From contig CABUPZ010000020.1 of assembly GCA_902493585.1 (NCBI GenBank), positions 1 to 41,309 on the forward strand: DNA of 41,309 nucleotides, given 5' to 3'. The notes under the pieces are model-generated. The model made no database searches and was not told the origin of the DNA. It was given only the letters and a program-made list of their open reading frames with translations. The position numbers and the translations under genes were made by a program. The DNA is from an uncultured Fusicatenibacter sp. (GTDB lineage: Bacteria > Bacillota > Clostridia > Lachnospirales > Lachnospiraceae). This document shows, piece by piece, positions 7,874 to 14,726 of the stretch (its first letter is position 1; each line of letters opens with the position of its first letter).

Positions 7874-9205
7874 ATGAAAGAAAACACAAACTTTATGAAA
7901 ACAAATGTTTTAAAAACAGAAGAAAACACAGGTTTTCGTCCGGAAGATCTGCAGAATGCGCTGAAAAAGAACATGGGACTCGGGTGTCCAAAGACGCTTC
8001 CGGGACAGTTGGAGAAGTATTGCCAGCAGGTAGAGAACGAGTTAGAACGGGGCCCTGTGACAATGCGCGCAGCCAACGGCGGCGGGAAGGCAAATATTAT
8101 TTTAGCAAGACAGGTGGATTCCGGCCCGGAGGACAGTGCGCCGAATCTTCCCTGGAGACAGACAGGAAGAAAATCTGCATATTATACCAATCAGCTGAGT
8201 GTGATCCTGAGCAGCTTCTTTTTTAACAAAATGAAAGAGAAAGACGGATTTTGCGGAAAGGCAGACCACTTTGTTGAAGAGGTGAAGGCTACTACAGAAG
8301 ATGCCATTAAAAATATGTTTATCAGAGTACTTGACAAAGTCGCGCAGAGCGCTCCTGCGGGAGTGGAGATCCAGGATATGAAGAGCCTGGCCGGCTGGCT
8401 GATTCCAAAACCGGAGGGCGGCTACCGGGAGGACACCGATTTTAATGGGAAACAGCATGTATTTCTCGAACTGGCGCAGACCAGGCAGGAAGGCAGCGAG
8501 TGGCTGGTAGAAGGAATCGGAGCCATCGAAATGGAATATACCTTGTCGATCAAGAACCATAAGGACAAGAAGAAAGAAACACATAATAGCGAACTGGATA
8601 TGACTTTTCGCTGCGTCTTCTATACGGAACCGGAACAGCTGGATCATGATTGGGAAGAGGTAAAAAAGATAACATCTGAACCGGAAGCAGGTGTAAGAGG
8701 TGTTTTTCCGATGGAAAAAGAATCGATGGTGTTTGGGGACTATCTGCCGATCAATCTGGATACTTTTGTACAGGGAGCGCCCACTCCGATCACGAAAAAT
8801 GAACTGGGCGTGCTGATCCTGTATGCGCCTGAGGCAAAAGAAGTCCTGAAGCTTGACAACCGGAATGGAGCAGGAGAACTGAGCGGTTCCCAGAGTGTAA
8901 CAGAAGGAATAGCGGAGGGATCCGGAGTTGCGCTGGAAGAAGGAATTACCATGGAAGCAGGATGCGAGTTCGCGAAAGTCGGAGTAAGTATGAAATCGAC
9001 CGTGTCCGTCAACAGCGAAAAAACAAAATCCGTGACCAAAACCATTACCCATACGGTGGGCAGCGGTGTGTGTGAGACACTGTATCAGATCACTACAAAA
9101 TATCTGATCATGAAACTGAACCGTGAAACAGGAGAACTCACGGTGAGCACCACAGACGGAAAGTTCTTTACAGACTGCTATCAGGCGGTTCAGGCTGCCA
9201 AGTGA
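7874..9205 (+). CDS. Uncharacterised 443-aa protein, SOS-linked, possible pore-forming toxin
   Basis: No family recognised with confidence. The start at 7874 follows AAAGGAG. There is no signal peptide. The middle is mixed alpha/beta. The last 110 residues are rich in Ser, Thr, Val and alternating charges (EEGITMEAGCEFAKVGVSMK, then VSVNSEKTKSVTKTITHTVG), a texture like the strand hairpin of aerolysin/ETX-MTX2 beta-pore-forming proteins. That likeness is a composition argument only. The gene is divergent from a sigma-like gene across two SOS boxes, an arrangement resembling SOS-induced bacteriocin loci of clostridia (UviA of C. perfringens). A leaderless cytoplasmic protein released on lysis would fit, but so would an unrelated stress protein. 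Confidence 0.6.
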   Translation: MKENTNFMKTNVLKTEENTGFRPEDLQNALKKNMGLGCPKTLPGQLEKYCQQVENELERGPVTMRAANGGGKANIILARQVDSGPEDSAPNLPWRQTGRKSAYYTNQLSVILSSFFFNKMKEKDGFCGKADHFVEEVKATTEDAIKNMFIRVLDKVAQSAPAGVEIQDMKSLAGWLIPKPEGGYREDTDFNGKQHVFLELAQTRQEGSEWLVEGIGAIEMEYTLSIKNHKDKKKETHNSELDMTFRCVFYTEPEQLDHDWEEVKKITSEPEAGVRGVFPMEKESMVFGDYLPINLDTFVQGAPTPITKNELGVLILYAPEAKEVLKLDNRNGAGELSGSQSVTEGIAEGSGVALEEGITMEAGCEFAKVGVSMKSTVSVNSEKTKSVTKTITHTVGSGVCETLYQITTKYLIMKLNRETGELTVSTTDGKFFTDCYQAVQAAK

Positions 9206-9287
9206 CGGAACGGCTTGATTTCCGAAAAGGAAGAAGCTTCGTTGACCGAGCGGATGCGGATTTCATCTGCTTTATGATCTTGTTCCC

Positions 9288-9316
9288 TTGTATTTGTTTA
9301 AAGAATAGGATAGAAT
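9288..9316 (+). promoter_or_regulatory. Promoter of the HAD phosphatase
   Basis: TTGTAT (9288-9293), 17 bp, TAGAAT (9311-9316). Confidence 0.5.
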
Positions 9317-9349
9317 AGTGGCAGAAAAACAGATATGGGAGAAACAATC

Positions 9350-10189
9350 ATGCAGTATGAAATTCTGGTTCTTGACCTTGACGGAACTTTGACCAACAAT
9401 AAAAAGGAAATCACACCTCACACCAAGGAGGTGCTGAAAGCTTACCAGGAGGCCGGAGGAACGATTGTGCTTGCCTCCGGCCGTCCGACCTATGGCGTGG
9501 CGCCGCTGGCGAATGAGCTGGAACTGAAAAAATATGGCGGATATATGCTGTCTTTCAACGGCGCGACGATCATCGACTGCAGGAACGGTGAAGCGATCTA
9601 TGAAAGATGGCTTCCGGCGGGCGTGCCGCAGCAGCTGGCAGATCTGGCGGAGAAATATCACACATCCCTTCTGACCTACCAGGGAGACGATATCCTCACC
9701 GAGACACCGGATGATACGTATGTGCTGAAAGAAGTCATCTGCACAAAGATGAACGTCCGCAAGATCGAAAATTTCCGGGAGGAGATTACCTTTCCGGTGG
9801 TGAAGTGCATGCTGATGGAAAACGGCGTCTATCTGGCGGATGTGGAGAAGAAGGTGGACGGCTATTTCCAGGGAGAATTGAGCGTACTACGCTCAGAGCC
9901 GTATTTCCTTGAGATCATGCCGAAAGGGATCGATAAGGCTGCGTCGCTGAAACGGCTGCTGGAATATCTGGGAAAGGACAAAAACCAGATGATGGCTTTC
10001 GGCGATGGGTTTAATGATCGTTCCATGTTGGAATATGCAGGTCTGGGTGTGGCGATGCAGAACGGCCAGCCGGCAATCAAGGCTGTGGCGGACCTGATCG
10101 CGCCGGCCAATGAGGATGACGGCGTGGCCTATGTGGTGGAAAGCCTGATGCTTGGCAGAAAGCCGGAAGATCTGGGGGGATTTTATTAA
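9350..10189 (+). CDS. HAD-superfamily (Cof type) sugar-phosphate phosphatase
   Basis: 279 aa from ATG 9350, preferred over 9335 because GGGAG sits 8 bp ahead of it. The Cof/type IIB motifs are all present: DLDGT at residues 9-13 (Asp9 nucleophile), LASGRP (motif II Ser), a conserved Lys in the PKGIDKAASL stretch, and GDGFNDRSM near residue 218. The cap domain lies between motifs II and III. Enzymes of this group dephosphorylate sugar phosphates or related metabolites in the cytoplasm. It is monocistronic and is the last host gene before the tRNA. Confidence 0.92.
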   Translation: MQYEILVLDLDGTLTNNKKEITPHTKEVLKAYQEAGGTIVLASGRPTYGVAPLANELELKKYGGYMLSFNGATIIDCRNGEAIYERWLPAGVPQQLADLAEKYHTSLLTYQGDDILTETPDDTYVLKEVICTKMNVRKIENFREEITFPVVKCMLMENGVYLADVEKKVDGYFQGELSVLRSEPYFLEIMPKGIDKAASLKRLLEYLGKDKNQMMAFGDGFNDRSMLEYAGLGVAMQNGQPAIKAVADLIAPANEDDGVAYVVESLMLGRKPEDLGGFY

Positions 10190-10214
10190 ATGAATAAATA
10201 TCCATAAGAAACGC

Positions 10215-10243
10215 TTGCATTGGCTGCGAGAGTGTGATAGAAT
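10215..10243 (+). promoter_or_regulatory. Promoter of tRNA-Phe
   Basis: TTGCAT (10215-10220), 17 bp, TAGAAT (10238-10243), about 20 bp before the tRNA. Confidence 0.6.
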
Positions 10244-10263
10244 TGGTCTTGTCTTAAAGACTT

Positions 10264-10340
<77 letters not shown>

Positions 10341-10343
10341 GTA

Positions 10344-10398
10344 AAGTCTTGGAACCACTTGAAAATGCAGGAAAAACAAGGGTTCTGAGACTTTTTTA
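10344..10398 (+). terminator. Terminator after tRNA-Phe
   Basis: AAGTCT (10344-10349) and GGAACC (10351-10356) pair with GGTTCT and AGACTT (10381-10393), followed by six T and a further T-rich stretch. Confidence 0.7.
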
Positions 10399-10414
10399 TT
10401 TTGTTTTGGGGCAC

Positions 10415-11527
10415 TTATGGGGCAAAAATTTTTACAGCTTTTATCTCTGCATTTCGTTTTTCTTGTAATTTTTGTGTTACATGAAGATATATTTCTCGCG
10501 TCACTTTGCTGTTGGTATGTCCAAGCCGATCAGAAATGGCGTCAATATTCATTCCCCTTTCAAGCATTAATGACGCATGAGTATGCCGAAGAACATGTGG
10601 CGTTATTTCTCGATTTAATGTACGCCTGGAACAATCCTTTAAGTATGCTGCGTATACGTCTATATCGATGCATTTTTTCTTCTGGGGTTTAAAAAGCAAA
10701 TTTCCCGGATTCATTTTAACAACATTCGATGAAAGGTAAGAGGAACTTAAAAGGTACTGACAATGAGTAAATAGCTCATCTTGCATATACACATTTCTGA
10801 TGGAAGTGCGTGTTTTGGGTAATGTAATGATATTATTTATTTTATCAAATGTTTTCGTAACTTTGATAATTCTTTTTTCCATATCCAGATCAGAACGCTG
10901 TAAAGCTGCAGCTTCGCCGAAGCGAAGACCCGATAATACAAGAAATGCTGTTAAATCTTTCCACTGTTTTACGGTCATTGAGTCAAGCAACATTAAAACT
11001 TCTTCTGCTTCTAAAAATTTATCTTCAATTTTCTGAACATGCGGAATATCCTTAAAGCGCTCCAGTCTATCAATGCATTCTGTCGATCCGAGATATTCAT
11101 TACGATACGCCCAACGCAATAAGGCTTTCAGGCGAATCAAACTTTCGTTTAATGTTCCTGGGGATTTGCCTGATGCCAGGTAATTTGATCGAATATAATT
11201 TGCTGTTAAGCTGGACAGCAAAGTATCAGGACCAAGAAGTTTCTTAATCGTTTCACAAGTATAATAGTTTCTTTTCCATGTAGATGCTTTTACTGTCTTT
11301 TCTTGTTCTTCGCGGTACAGTTCAATTACTTCAGCTAAAGTAATTTTTCTTTCTGTTGGCAAATGTTTTTCAGCAATTTTTTGGCTTAAGATACTGGTAG
11401 CCAATTTGTGCATCTGTTTTGTGTTTTTGTCTAATGTCACAGAAACTTTCTTCTGCTTCCCGGTAAGCGGATCTAAATAGCGTTCCGCATATCGGAATTT
11501 TCCATTTGATAATTCTTCAACCCACAT
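10415..11527 (-). CDS. int: Tyrosine recombinase (ICE integrase)
   Basis: 370 aa. The N-terminal arm-binding region (residues about 1-55, aromatic and basic) is followed by a core-binding SAM-like domain (60-160) and the catalytic domain (170-360). Catalytic residues can be placed: Arg202 in SGLRFGEA, Lys238, His311 and Arg314 in HVLRH, His337 in LGHTN and Tyr347 in REIYLHV. All are intact, so it should be active. It faces the tRNA. AAAGGATG precedes the ATG. It would insert and, with an excisionase, remove the element at tRNA-Phe. No clear excisionase is adjacent; the 110-aa protein at 14937 is the best candidate. Confidence 0.95.
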   Translation of the reverse strand: MWVEELSNGKFRYAERYLDPLTGKQKKVSVTLDKNTKQMHKLATSILSQKIAEKHLPTERKITLAEVIELYREEQEKTVKASTWKRNYYTCETIKKLLGPDTLLSSLTANYIRSNYLASGKSPGTLNESLIRLKALLRWAYRNEYLGSTECIDRLERFKDIPHVQKIEDKFLEAEEVLMLLDSMTVKQWKDLTAFLVLSGLRFGEAAALQRSDLDMEKRIIKVTKTFDKINNIITLPKTRTSIRNVYMQDELFTHCQYLLSSSYLSSNVVKMNPGNLLFKPQKKKCIDIDVYAAYLKDCSRRTLNREITPHVLRHTHASLMLERGMNIDAISDRLGHTNSKVTREIYLHVTQKLQEKRNAEIKAVKIFAP

Positions 11528-11708
11528 AAAATCATCATCCTTTCATAAGCTTCGATTTGGAGAACGTAAGTTCCCATTGCGTAGCTGCCCCAGATGATGG
11601 TATCATAATAGTGTTAAGTGTTCTTTGATGCCATCAAAGGGCAGATAGAAACCGCTTTTGTGTTGGCGCACGGAGCGGTTTCTGCTTATAAAGTACATTA
11701 TTGTCAAA
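11528..11708. other. Intergenic stretch with two hairpins upstream of the integrase
   Basis: There is no gene. A perfect dyad, CTTTGATG-C-CATCAAAG, lies at 11623-11639, and a 10-bp stem, AGAAACCGCT/AGCGGTTTCT, at 11647-11683 with no T run after it. They may be integrase or excisionase arm sites, or control elements of int. Confidence 0.4.
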
Positions 11709-11743
11709 TTGACAAATAAAAAATATTGATTTATAATATACTT

Positions 11744-11846
11744 ACTAAGACAGCCGACAGGGTAGGTGCACGCTACCCGTCCCGGTGAAATCTTATCACG
11801 AAATAGCCGTTCTAATCTTTCTCAGGGAGCAGAACGGCTATTTTTT
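11744..11846 (+). ncRNA. Type I antitoxin RNA 1
   Basis: Promoter TTGACA (11709-11714), 17 bp, TATAAT (11732-11737); start expected near 11744. The RNA folds into a hairpin (GGGTAG..CTACCC closed by CCG..CGG) and ends at the terminator AATAGCCGTTCT / AGAACGGCTATT plus six T. The terminator covers the last codons of toxin 1, and the body is antisense to that toxin's 3' UTR, as in TxpA/RatA. Confidence 0.75.
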
Positions 11847-11921
11847 ATGGTGCAGATTCAGAATCGCAACGATTAGACTGGCAGTTGCCAGAATTATCAT
11901 AAATTCTTCATATGTACTCAT
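11838..11921 (-). CDS. Holin-like type I toxin 1
   Basis: 27 aa: MSTYEEF, a hydrophobic helix (MIILATASLIVAIL), then NLHHKK. This matches the putative holin-like toxin (Hol_Tox, TxpA/BsrG-like) family, membrane peptides that depolarise the cell when their antisense RNA is lost. The ATG at 11921 is chosen because AAGGAGG lies 8 nt before it; an in-frame ATG at 11927 is only 2 nt away. The stop TAG is inside the antitoxin RNA terminator. Confidence 0.75.
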   Translation of the reverse strand: MSTYEEFMIILATASLIVAILNLHHKK

Positions 11922-12074
11922 AAGCATCTCCTCCTTCCGATCAGATTCGGAACGGATAGAGAGCTGCCGCCTGTTCGGCTGCCCGGGTAAATATATTATA
12001 TTGTTAAGCACTCCCAGCACAGAGCCAGGAACATATAATTTGACAAATAATTTTGACTGACATATAATATACTT

Positions 12075-12170
12075 AACAAGAGAACCGTTGGTCAGTGCAC
12101 ACCTGACCGCCGGAAAGCATTAGCTCAAAAAATAGCGCCTTACTTTACCAGAGCAGGGGCGCTATTTTTT
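12075..12170 (+). ncRNA. Type I antitoxin RNA 2
   Basis: Promoter TTGACA (12040-12045), 17 bp, TATAAT (12063-12068). Hairpin GGTCAG..CTGACC closed by CCG..CGG. Terminator AATAGCGCC / GGCGCTATT plus six T, overlapping the 3' end of toxin 2. Confidence 0.75.
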
Positions 12171-12251
12171 GTGGTTCAAAGTAGTCAAAACAAGAGTTAT
12201 GACGGCACAAAGCATAATTACAAAAGCAAAAAGATCACTATATGTAACCAT
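12162..12251 (-). CDS. Holin-like type I toxin 2
   Basis: 29 aa: MVTYSDLFAF, a hydrophobic core (VIMLCAVITLVL), then TTLNHKK. The start ATG 12251 is 9 nt after AAGGAGG. It belongs to a second subfamily (VTYSDL type) different from toxins 1 and 5 but with the same layout: one membrane helix and a Lys-rich tail ending at a TAG shared with the antisense terminator. Confidence 0.75.
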   Translation of the reverse strand: MVTYSDLFAFVIMLCAVITLVLTTLNHKK

Positions 12252-12398
12252 AAGCACCAGCCTCCTTTCTTTCGTCCGGCGGCTGACATAGCACCCCAAC
12301 GGTTCCCCGGGTAAGCATATTATGTTGTTAGGTACTCCCAGCGCAGAGCCGGGAACATATAATTTGACAAATTATTTTAACTGACATATAATATATTT

Positions 12399-12495
12399 AA
12401 CAAGACAGCCAGAAGATAGCTCAAACCTATCCGCCTGGTGAAAATATGTACTAAAAATAGTCGTCTACTTTCTCAGGGCAGGGCGACTATTTTTT
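12399..12495 (+). ncRNA. Type I antitoxin RNA 3
   Basis: Promoter TTGACA (12364-12369), 17 bp, TATAAT (12387-12392). Hairpin GATAG..CTATC closed by CCAG..CTGG. Terminator AATAGTCG / CGACTATT plus six T. Confidence 0.75.
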
Positions 12496-12582
12496 ATGCT
12501 CATCATTCCAATGTTTGACAAGAGTTATAATAGCCACAAGCATAAGCACGAAAGAGATCAGATCACTCCAAGTCACGTACAA
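12487..12582 (-). CDS. Holin-like type I toxin 3
   Basis: 31 aa from TTG 12582 (9 nt after a GGAAGGGGG site) or 29 aa from GTG 12576. It reads VTWSDLISF, then LMLVAIITLV, then KHWNDEHKK. It is the VTYSDL subfamily with Trp for Tyr and an unusually polar tail. Neither candidate start is ATG, so expression may be weaker than in its neighbours. Confidence 0.65.
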   Translation of the reverse strand: MYVTWSDLISFVLMLVAIITLVKHWNDEHKK

Positions 12583-12732
12583 TGTGCGCCACCCCCTTCC
12601 TACAAGACTCAGGACGGAATGGCAATCGCCCCCTGGCTGCCCGGGTAAATATATTATGTTGTTAAACACTCCCAGCACAGAGCTAGGAACATATAATTTG
12701 ACAAATAATTTTGACTGACATATAATATACTT

Positions 12733-12830
12733 AACAAGAGAACCGATGACTAGATGAAGCCTAGTCGCCGGTAAGTAATTTACTACATGAAGTAGCGCCT
12801 TAGTTTACCAGACCGAGGGCGCTACTTTTT
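12733..12830 (+). ncRNA. Type I antitoxin RNA 4
   Basis: Promoter TTGACA (12698-12703), 17 bp, TATAAT (12721-12726). Hairpin GACTAG..CTAGTC closed by CCG..CGG. Terminator AGTAGCGCC / GGCGCTACT plus five T. Confidence 0.75.
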
Positions 12831-12908
12831 GCATGATATGTATATAACAAGAGTTATCACAGCGCAAAGCATTATTACAAATTGGAATAAATCCGAAAAT
12901 GTAACCAT
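12822..12908 (-). CDS. Holin-like type I toxin 4
   Basis: 28 aa: MVTFSDLFQF, VIMLCAVITLVIYI, SCKK. It is very close to toxin 2 (identical VIMLCAVITLV core), so it probably arose from it by duplication. ATG 12908 is 9 nt after AAAGGGG. It has a single membrane helix and a short basic tail. Confidence 0.7.
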   Translation of the reverse strand: MVTFSDLFQFVIMLCAVITLVIYISCKK

Positions 12909-13061
12909 ATGCACCAACCCCTTTCAAATTTTAAATTCCAGCGGCTGGCATATCGCCCCATCGGCTCCCCGGCTAAGTATATTATGTTGTCAGGCAGTTT
13001 CGGCAAAGAGCCGAGAAGAAATAAGTTTGACAAATAATTTTGACTGACATATAATATACTT

Positions 13062-13171
13062 AACAAGGGAGCCGGAAGGTGAGTGCTGGTCACCCGACCC
13101 GGCGAATTTAATACTTAGCTATAGAAATAGCCGTTCCTAAACTTTGACGAGAGCAGGACGGCTATTTCTTA
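13062..13171 (+). ncRNA. Type I antitoxin RNA 5
   Basis: Promoter TTGACA (13027-13032), 17 bp, TATAAT (13050-13055). Hairpin GGTGA..TCACC closed by GCCGG..CCGGC. The terminator stem AAATAGCCG / CGGCTATTT is followed by only TTTCTT, weaker than in the other four. Confidence 0.7.
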
Positions 13172-13245
13172 TGTGTATAATTGAGAATGGCAACAATTAG
13201 TAAAGCAATGCTTACAATCAAGCTTAATTCTTCATATGTACTCAT
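13162..13245 (-). CDS. Holin-like type I toxin 5
   Basis: 27 aa: MSTYEEL, SLIVSIALLIVAIL, NYTHKK. It is the subfamily of toxin 1. The Shine-Dalgarno region (GGAAAGTGGTGA) is much poorer than in the other modules, and sequence upstream of its -10-like TATAAT runs into the ImmA remnant rather than the conserved module block, so its promoter may be truncated. Confidence 0.7.
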   Translation of the reverse strand: MSTYEELSLIVSIALLIVAILNYTHKK

Positions 13246-13324
13246 AATAATCACCACTTTCCGCAAGGTACTCGGATTGGGCGAGAGCACGTCCCCCGGT
13301 TCCCCGGGTAAGCATATTATATTT

Positions 13325-13452
13325 TCAAATACCGGAATCCTTCCGGTCAGATCCATTTGAAGGTTATATCCCAATAATCGGGCTTTCTATTTCTGTTTTT
13401 GATTTCGTAAACCAGACGAATTCAAGCGATCCCCATAATACTGTAAGTGAAA
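13325..13452 (-). pseudogene. Remnant of an ImmA/IrrE-type gene
   Basis: In one minus-strand frame this reads YYGDRLN..NQKQK, a TAG stop, then KARLLGYNLQMDLTG and IPVFEN. The intact ImmA next door has NYGDILD..NRKQEY, KARLWGYNIQIGLVG and IIQAFEH at the same spacing. The stop replaces a Tyr codon by one base. Only the middle third of the gene remains, lacking the metal-binding segment. It is cut on the left by the toxin array. Confidence 0.7.
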
Positions 13453-13481
13453 TAAAAAGCAGGCAACCGAAATCGCCTGCT
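13453..13481 (-). terminator. Leftward terminator
   Basis: On the minus strand AGCAGGC, a 10-nt loop, GCCTGCT and a T-rich tail (TTTTATTT). It would end the immA-repressor transcript before the toxin array. Confidence 0.8.
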
Positions 13482-13487
13482 AAACTT

Positions 13488-13567
13488 TTGAATGAATTAG
13501 GTGGGGTGACACTCCCACATCTCCAACGAGGGTGACGGCTGCCCGTTCCGTCCTCTAAATCATTCAA
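13488..13567 (-). other. Structured 80-bp element 3' of immA
   Basis: An outer arm TTGAATGA (13488) pairs with TCATTCAA (ending 13567), and inner arms such as GTGGG/CCCAC pair within it. It sits between the immA stop and the terminator, so it would be a folded 3' UTR or a small RNA. No known RNA family recognised. Confidence 0.4.
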
Positions 13568-13603
13568 TATAGTTTATGGCTTTGTAGCACCATTTTCATA
13601 AAA

Positions 13604-14062
13604 TTAAAGTGATTTATATACAGCCAAAGCTGGCTCGAAAAAAATAGTGTAATTATCGATAGATACATAGATCCCGTACTTGTGTTTATAACATTTCATG
13701 GCATCGATAAAATAATTTTCAGGCACGCCGAGAAATTCAGCTGCTTCATTCACATTACGACAACCATGTTCGAATGCCTGGATAATTCCAACTAATCCGA
13801 TCTGTATGTTATAGCCCCATAACCGTGCTTTATATTCCTGTTTACGATTCTTTATATCCGATTGATCTAAAATATCTCCGTAATTTGTGTGATAGTGTCC
13901 CAGCTCTTCAGCCAAAACGCAGGCTTTTTCTGACTGGGTTTTAATGTCTTTGTGTATAGCAATTCGATTGTTGTAAATCCGTCCGGCGTATCCGGGGATA
14001 TATTTTTCTTTTACGATTAAATTCTGAGTGTCTGCATATTCCAGTAAAGCTTCGTATGTCAT
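13604..14062 (-). CDS. ImmA/IrrE-type metallopeptidase
   Basis: 152 aa. It has the DUF955 core with AEELGHYH at residues 51-58; the first position of the usual HExxH is Glu52 here (EELGH), a variant seen in some mobile-element ImmA proteins. Known ImmA proteins relieve repression by cleaving the ImmR-type repressor encoded next to them, which induces excision after DNA damage or cell signals. Here the repressor gene lies directly upstream on the same strand with an 11-bp gap, GAGGTGAT preceding the ATG. The changed His leaves catalytic activity uncertain. Confidence 0.82.
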   Translation of the reverse strand: MTYEALLEYADTQNLIVKEKYIPGYAGRIYNNRIAIHKDIKTQSEKACVLAEELGHYHTNYGDILDQSDIKNRKQEYKARLWGYNIQIGLVGIIQAFEHGCRNVNEAAEFLGVPENYFIDAMKCYKHKYGIYVSIDNYTIFFEPALAVYKSL

Positions 14063-14073
14063 CGATCACCTCG

Positions 14074-14574
14074 TTAGTTCCATTCATTGTCATCCATCAT
14101 TAGAGCATCGGCTGCTTCTTTCTGCTCAGTTGTTGCCCCTTCGTCATGTGCAGCATTTAATGCGATAGAAGGAACTGAAGAGTCTTTTTTTTTAGAAGCG
14201 TCAAAATGTTCTTTTGAAAAATGAATGGCTTTTTTCATCAGATTGTGAAGCGCAGTGATATCTTCATCGTCTAATTCCAGCATTAATTTAAACAGATTTT
14301 TCCTGGCCTCATCTTCACCAGCCATAATACGGTCAATTCGAGCCATAAACTCATCATCATTATCAATGAACATTTCCCCTTCACCAGATGTAAGCCATGT
14401 ATAGTTGACACCAAATTCACGGCAGATAGACTTTGCCATATGTTCGGTAAGAGACCTACGATTATTTTCGATATCGGAAATGGTAGATTTACCAACGCCA
14501 ATGCGTGCGCCAAATTTTTCCAAAGTGAGAGAAAGGGTCTTTCTTAATTTTTTCACGCATTCTCCTTGCGTCAT
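14074..14574 (-). CDS. XRE-family repressor of the element
   Basis: 166 aa. It has an N-terminal HTH_3 domain (residues about 5-60): TLEKFGARIGVGKSTISDIE, then NRRSLTEHMAKSICREFGV and the frequent tail NYTWLTSGEGEMF. The C-terminal part is acidic and helical. It is divergent from the rightward early genes and upstream of immA, the classic ImmR position. Its probable operators are the twin CGCAAATAGGAAAAA copies at 14646 and 14699. Confidence 0.88.
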   Translation of the reverse strand: MTQGECVKKLRKTLSLTLEKFGARIGVGKSTISDIENNRRSLTEHMAKSICREFGVNYTWLTSGEGEMFIDNDDEFMARIDRIMAGEDEARKNLFKLMLELDDEDITALHNLMKKAIHFSKEHFDASKKKDSSVPSIALNAAHDEGATTEQKEAADALMMDDNEWN

Positions 14575-14645
14575 AAAAACACCTCCTATGATTTTCTTTG
14601 ATTATTACAATACCACTGTCACGAAAAAAAATCAACATAAAAGTT

Positions 14646-14713
14646 CGCAAATAGGAAAAAAGAATATTGACAAAGTTCTGTAAAAGGAATATAATGTACG
14701 CAAATAGGAAAAA
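14646..14713 (+). promoter_or_regulatory. Early rightward promoter between twin operator repeats
   Basis: TTGACA (14667-14672), 17 bp, TATAAT (14690-14695). An identical 15-mer CGCAAATAGGAAAAA sits on each side, at 14646-14660 and 14699-14713. Binding of the XRE repressor to both would close the promoter of the maintenance genes. Confidence 0.75.
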
Positions 14714-14726
14714 GGAGGTAAAATGA

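Larger units (their letters stand above)
11709..13345. repeat. Tandem array of five type I toxin-antitoxin modules
   Basis: Five units with a period of 324-334 bp, judged by the rightward promoters whose TTGACA boxes start at 11709, 12040, 12364, 12698 and 13027. Each unit holds a rightward structured RNA with a terminator and, convergent to it, a leftward 27-31 aa hydrophobic toxin gene whose stop codon lies inside the terminator. The block between units is nearly invariant (an ATATTAT..TTGTTA region, CTCCCAGC, GAGC..GGAAC, then the promoter), while toxin, RNA stems and terminators differ. The left edge is near the int upstream region; the right edge is fused to an ImmA gene fragment. Confidence 0.85.

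Noticed and set aside
11838..12020. Longer 60-codon frame extending toxin 1 upstream (MLGVLNNIIYLPGQP..)
   Set aside because: The extension runs through the conserved intermodule block and ribosome binding site; similar extensions in modules 3 and 5 reflect shared non-coding DNA.
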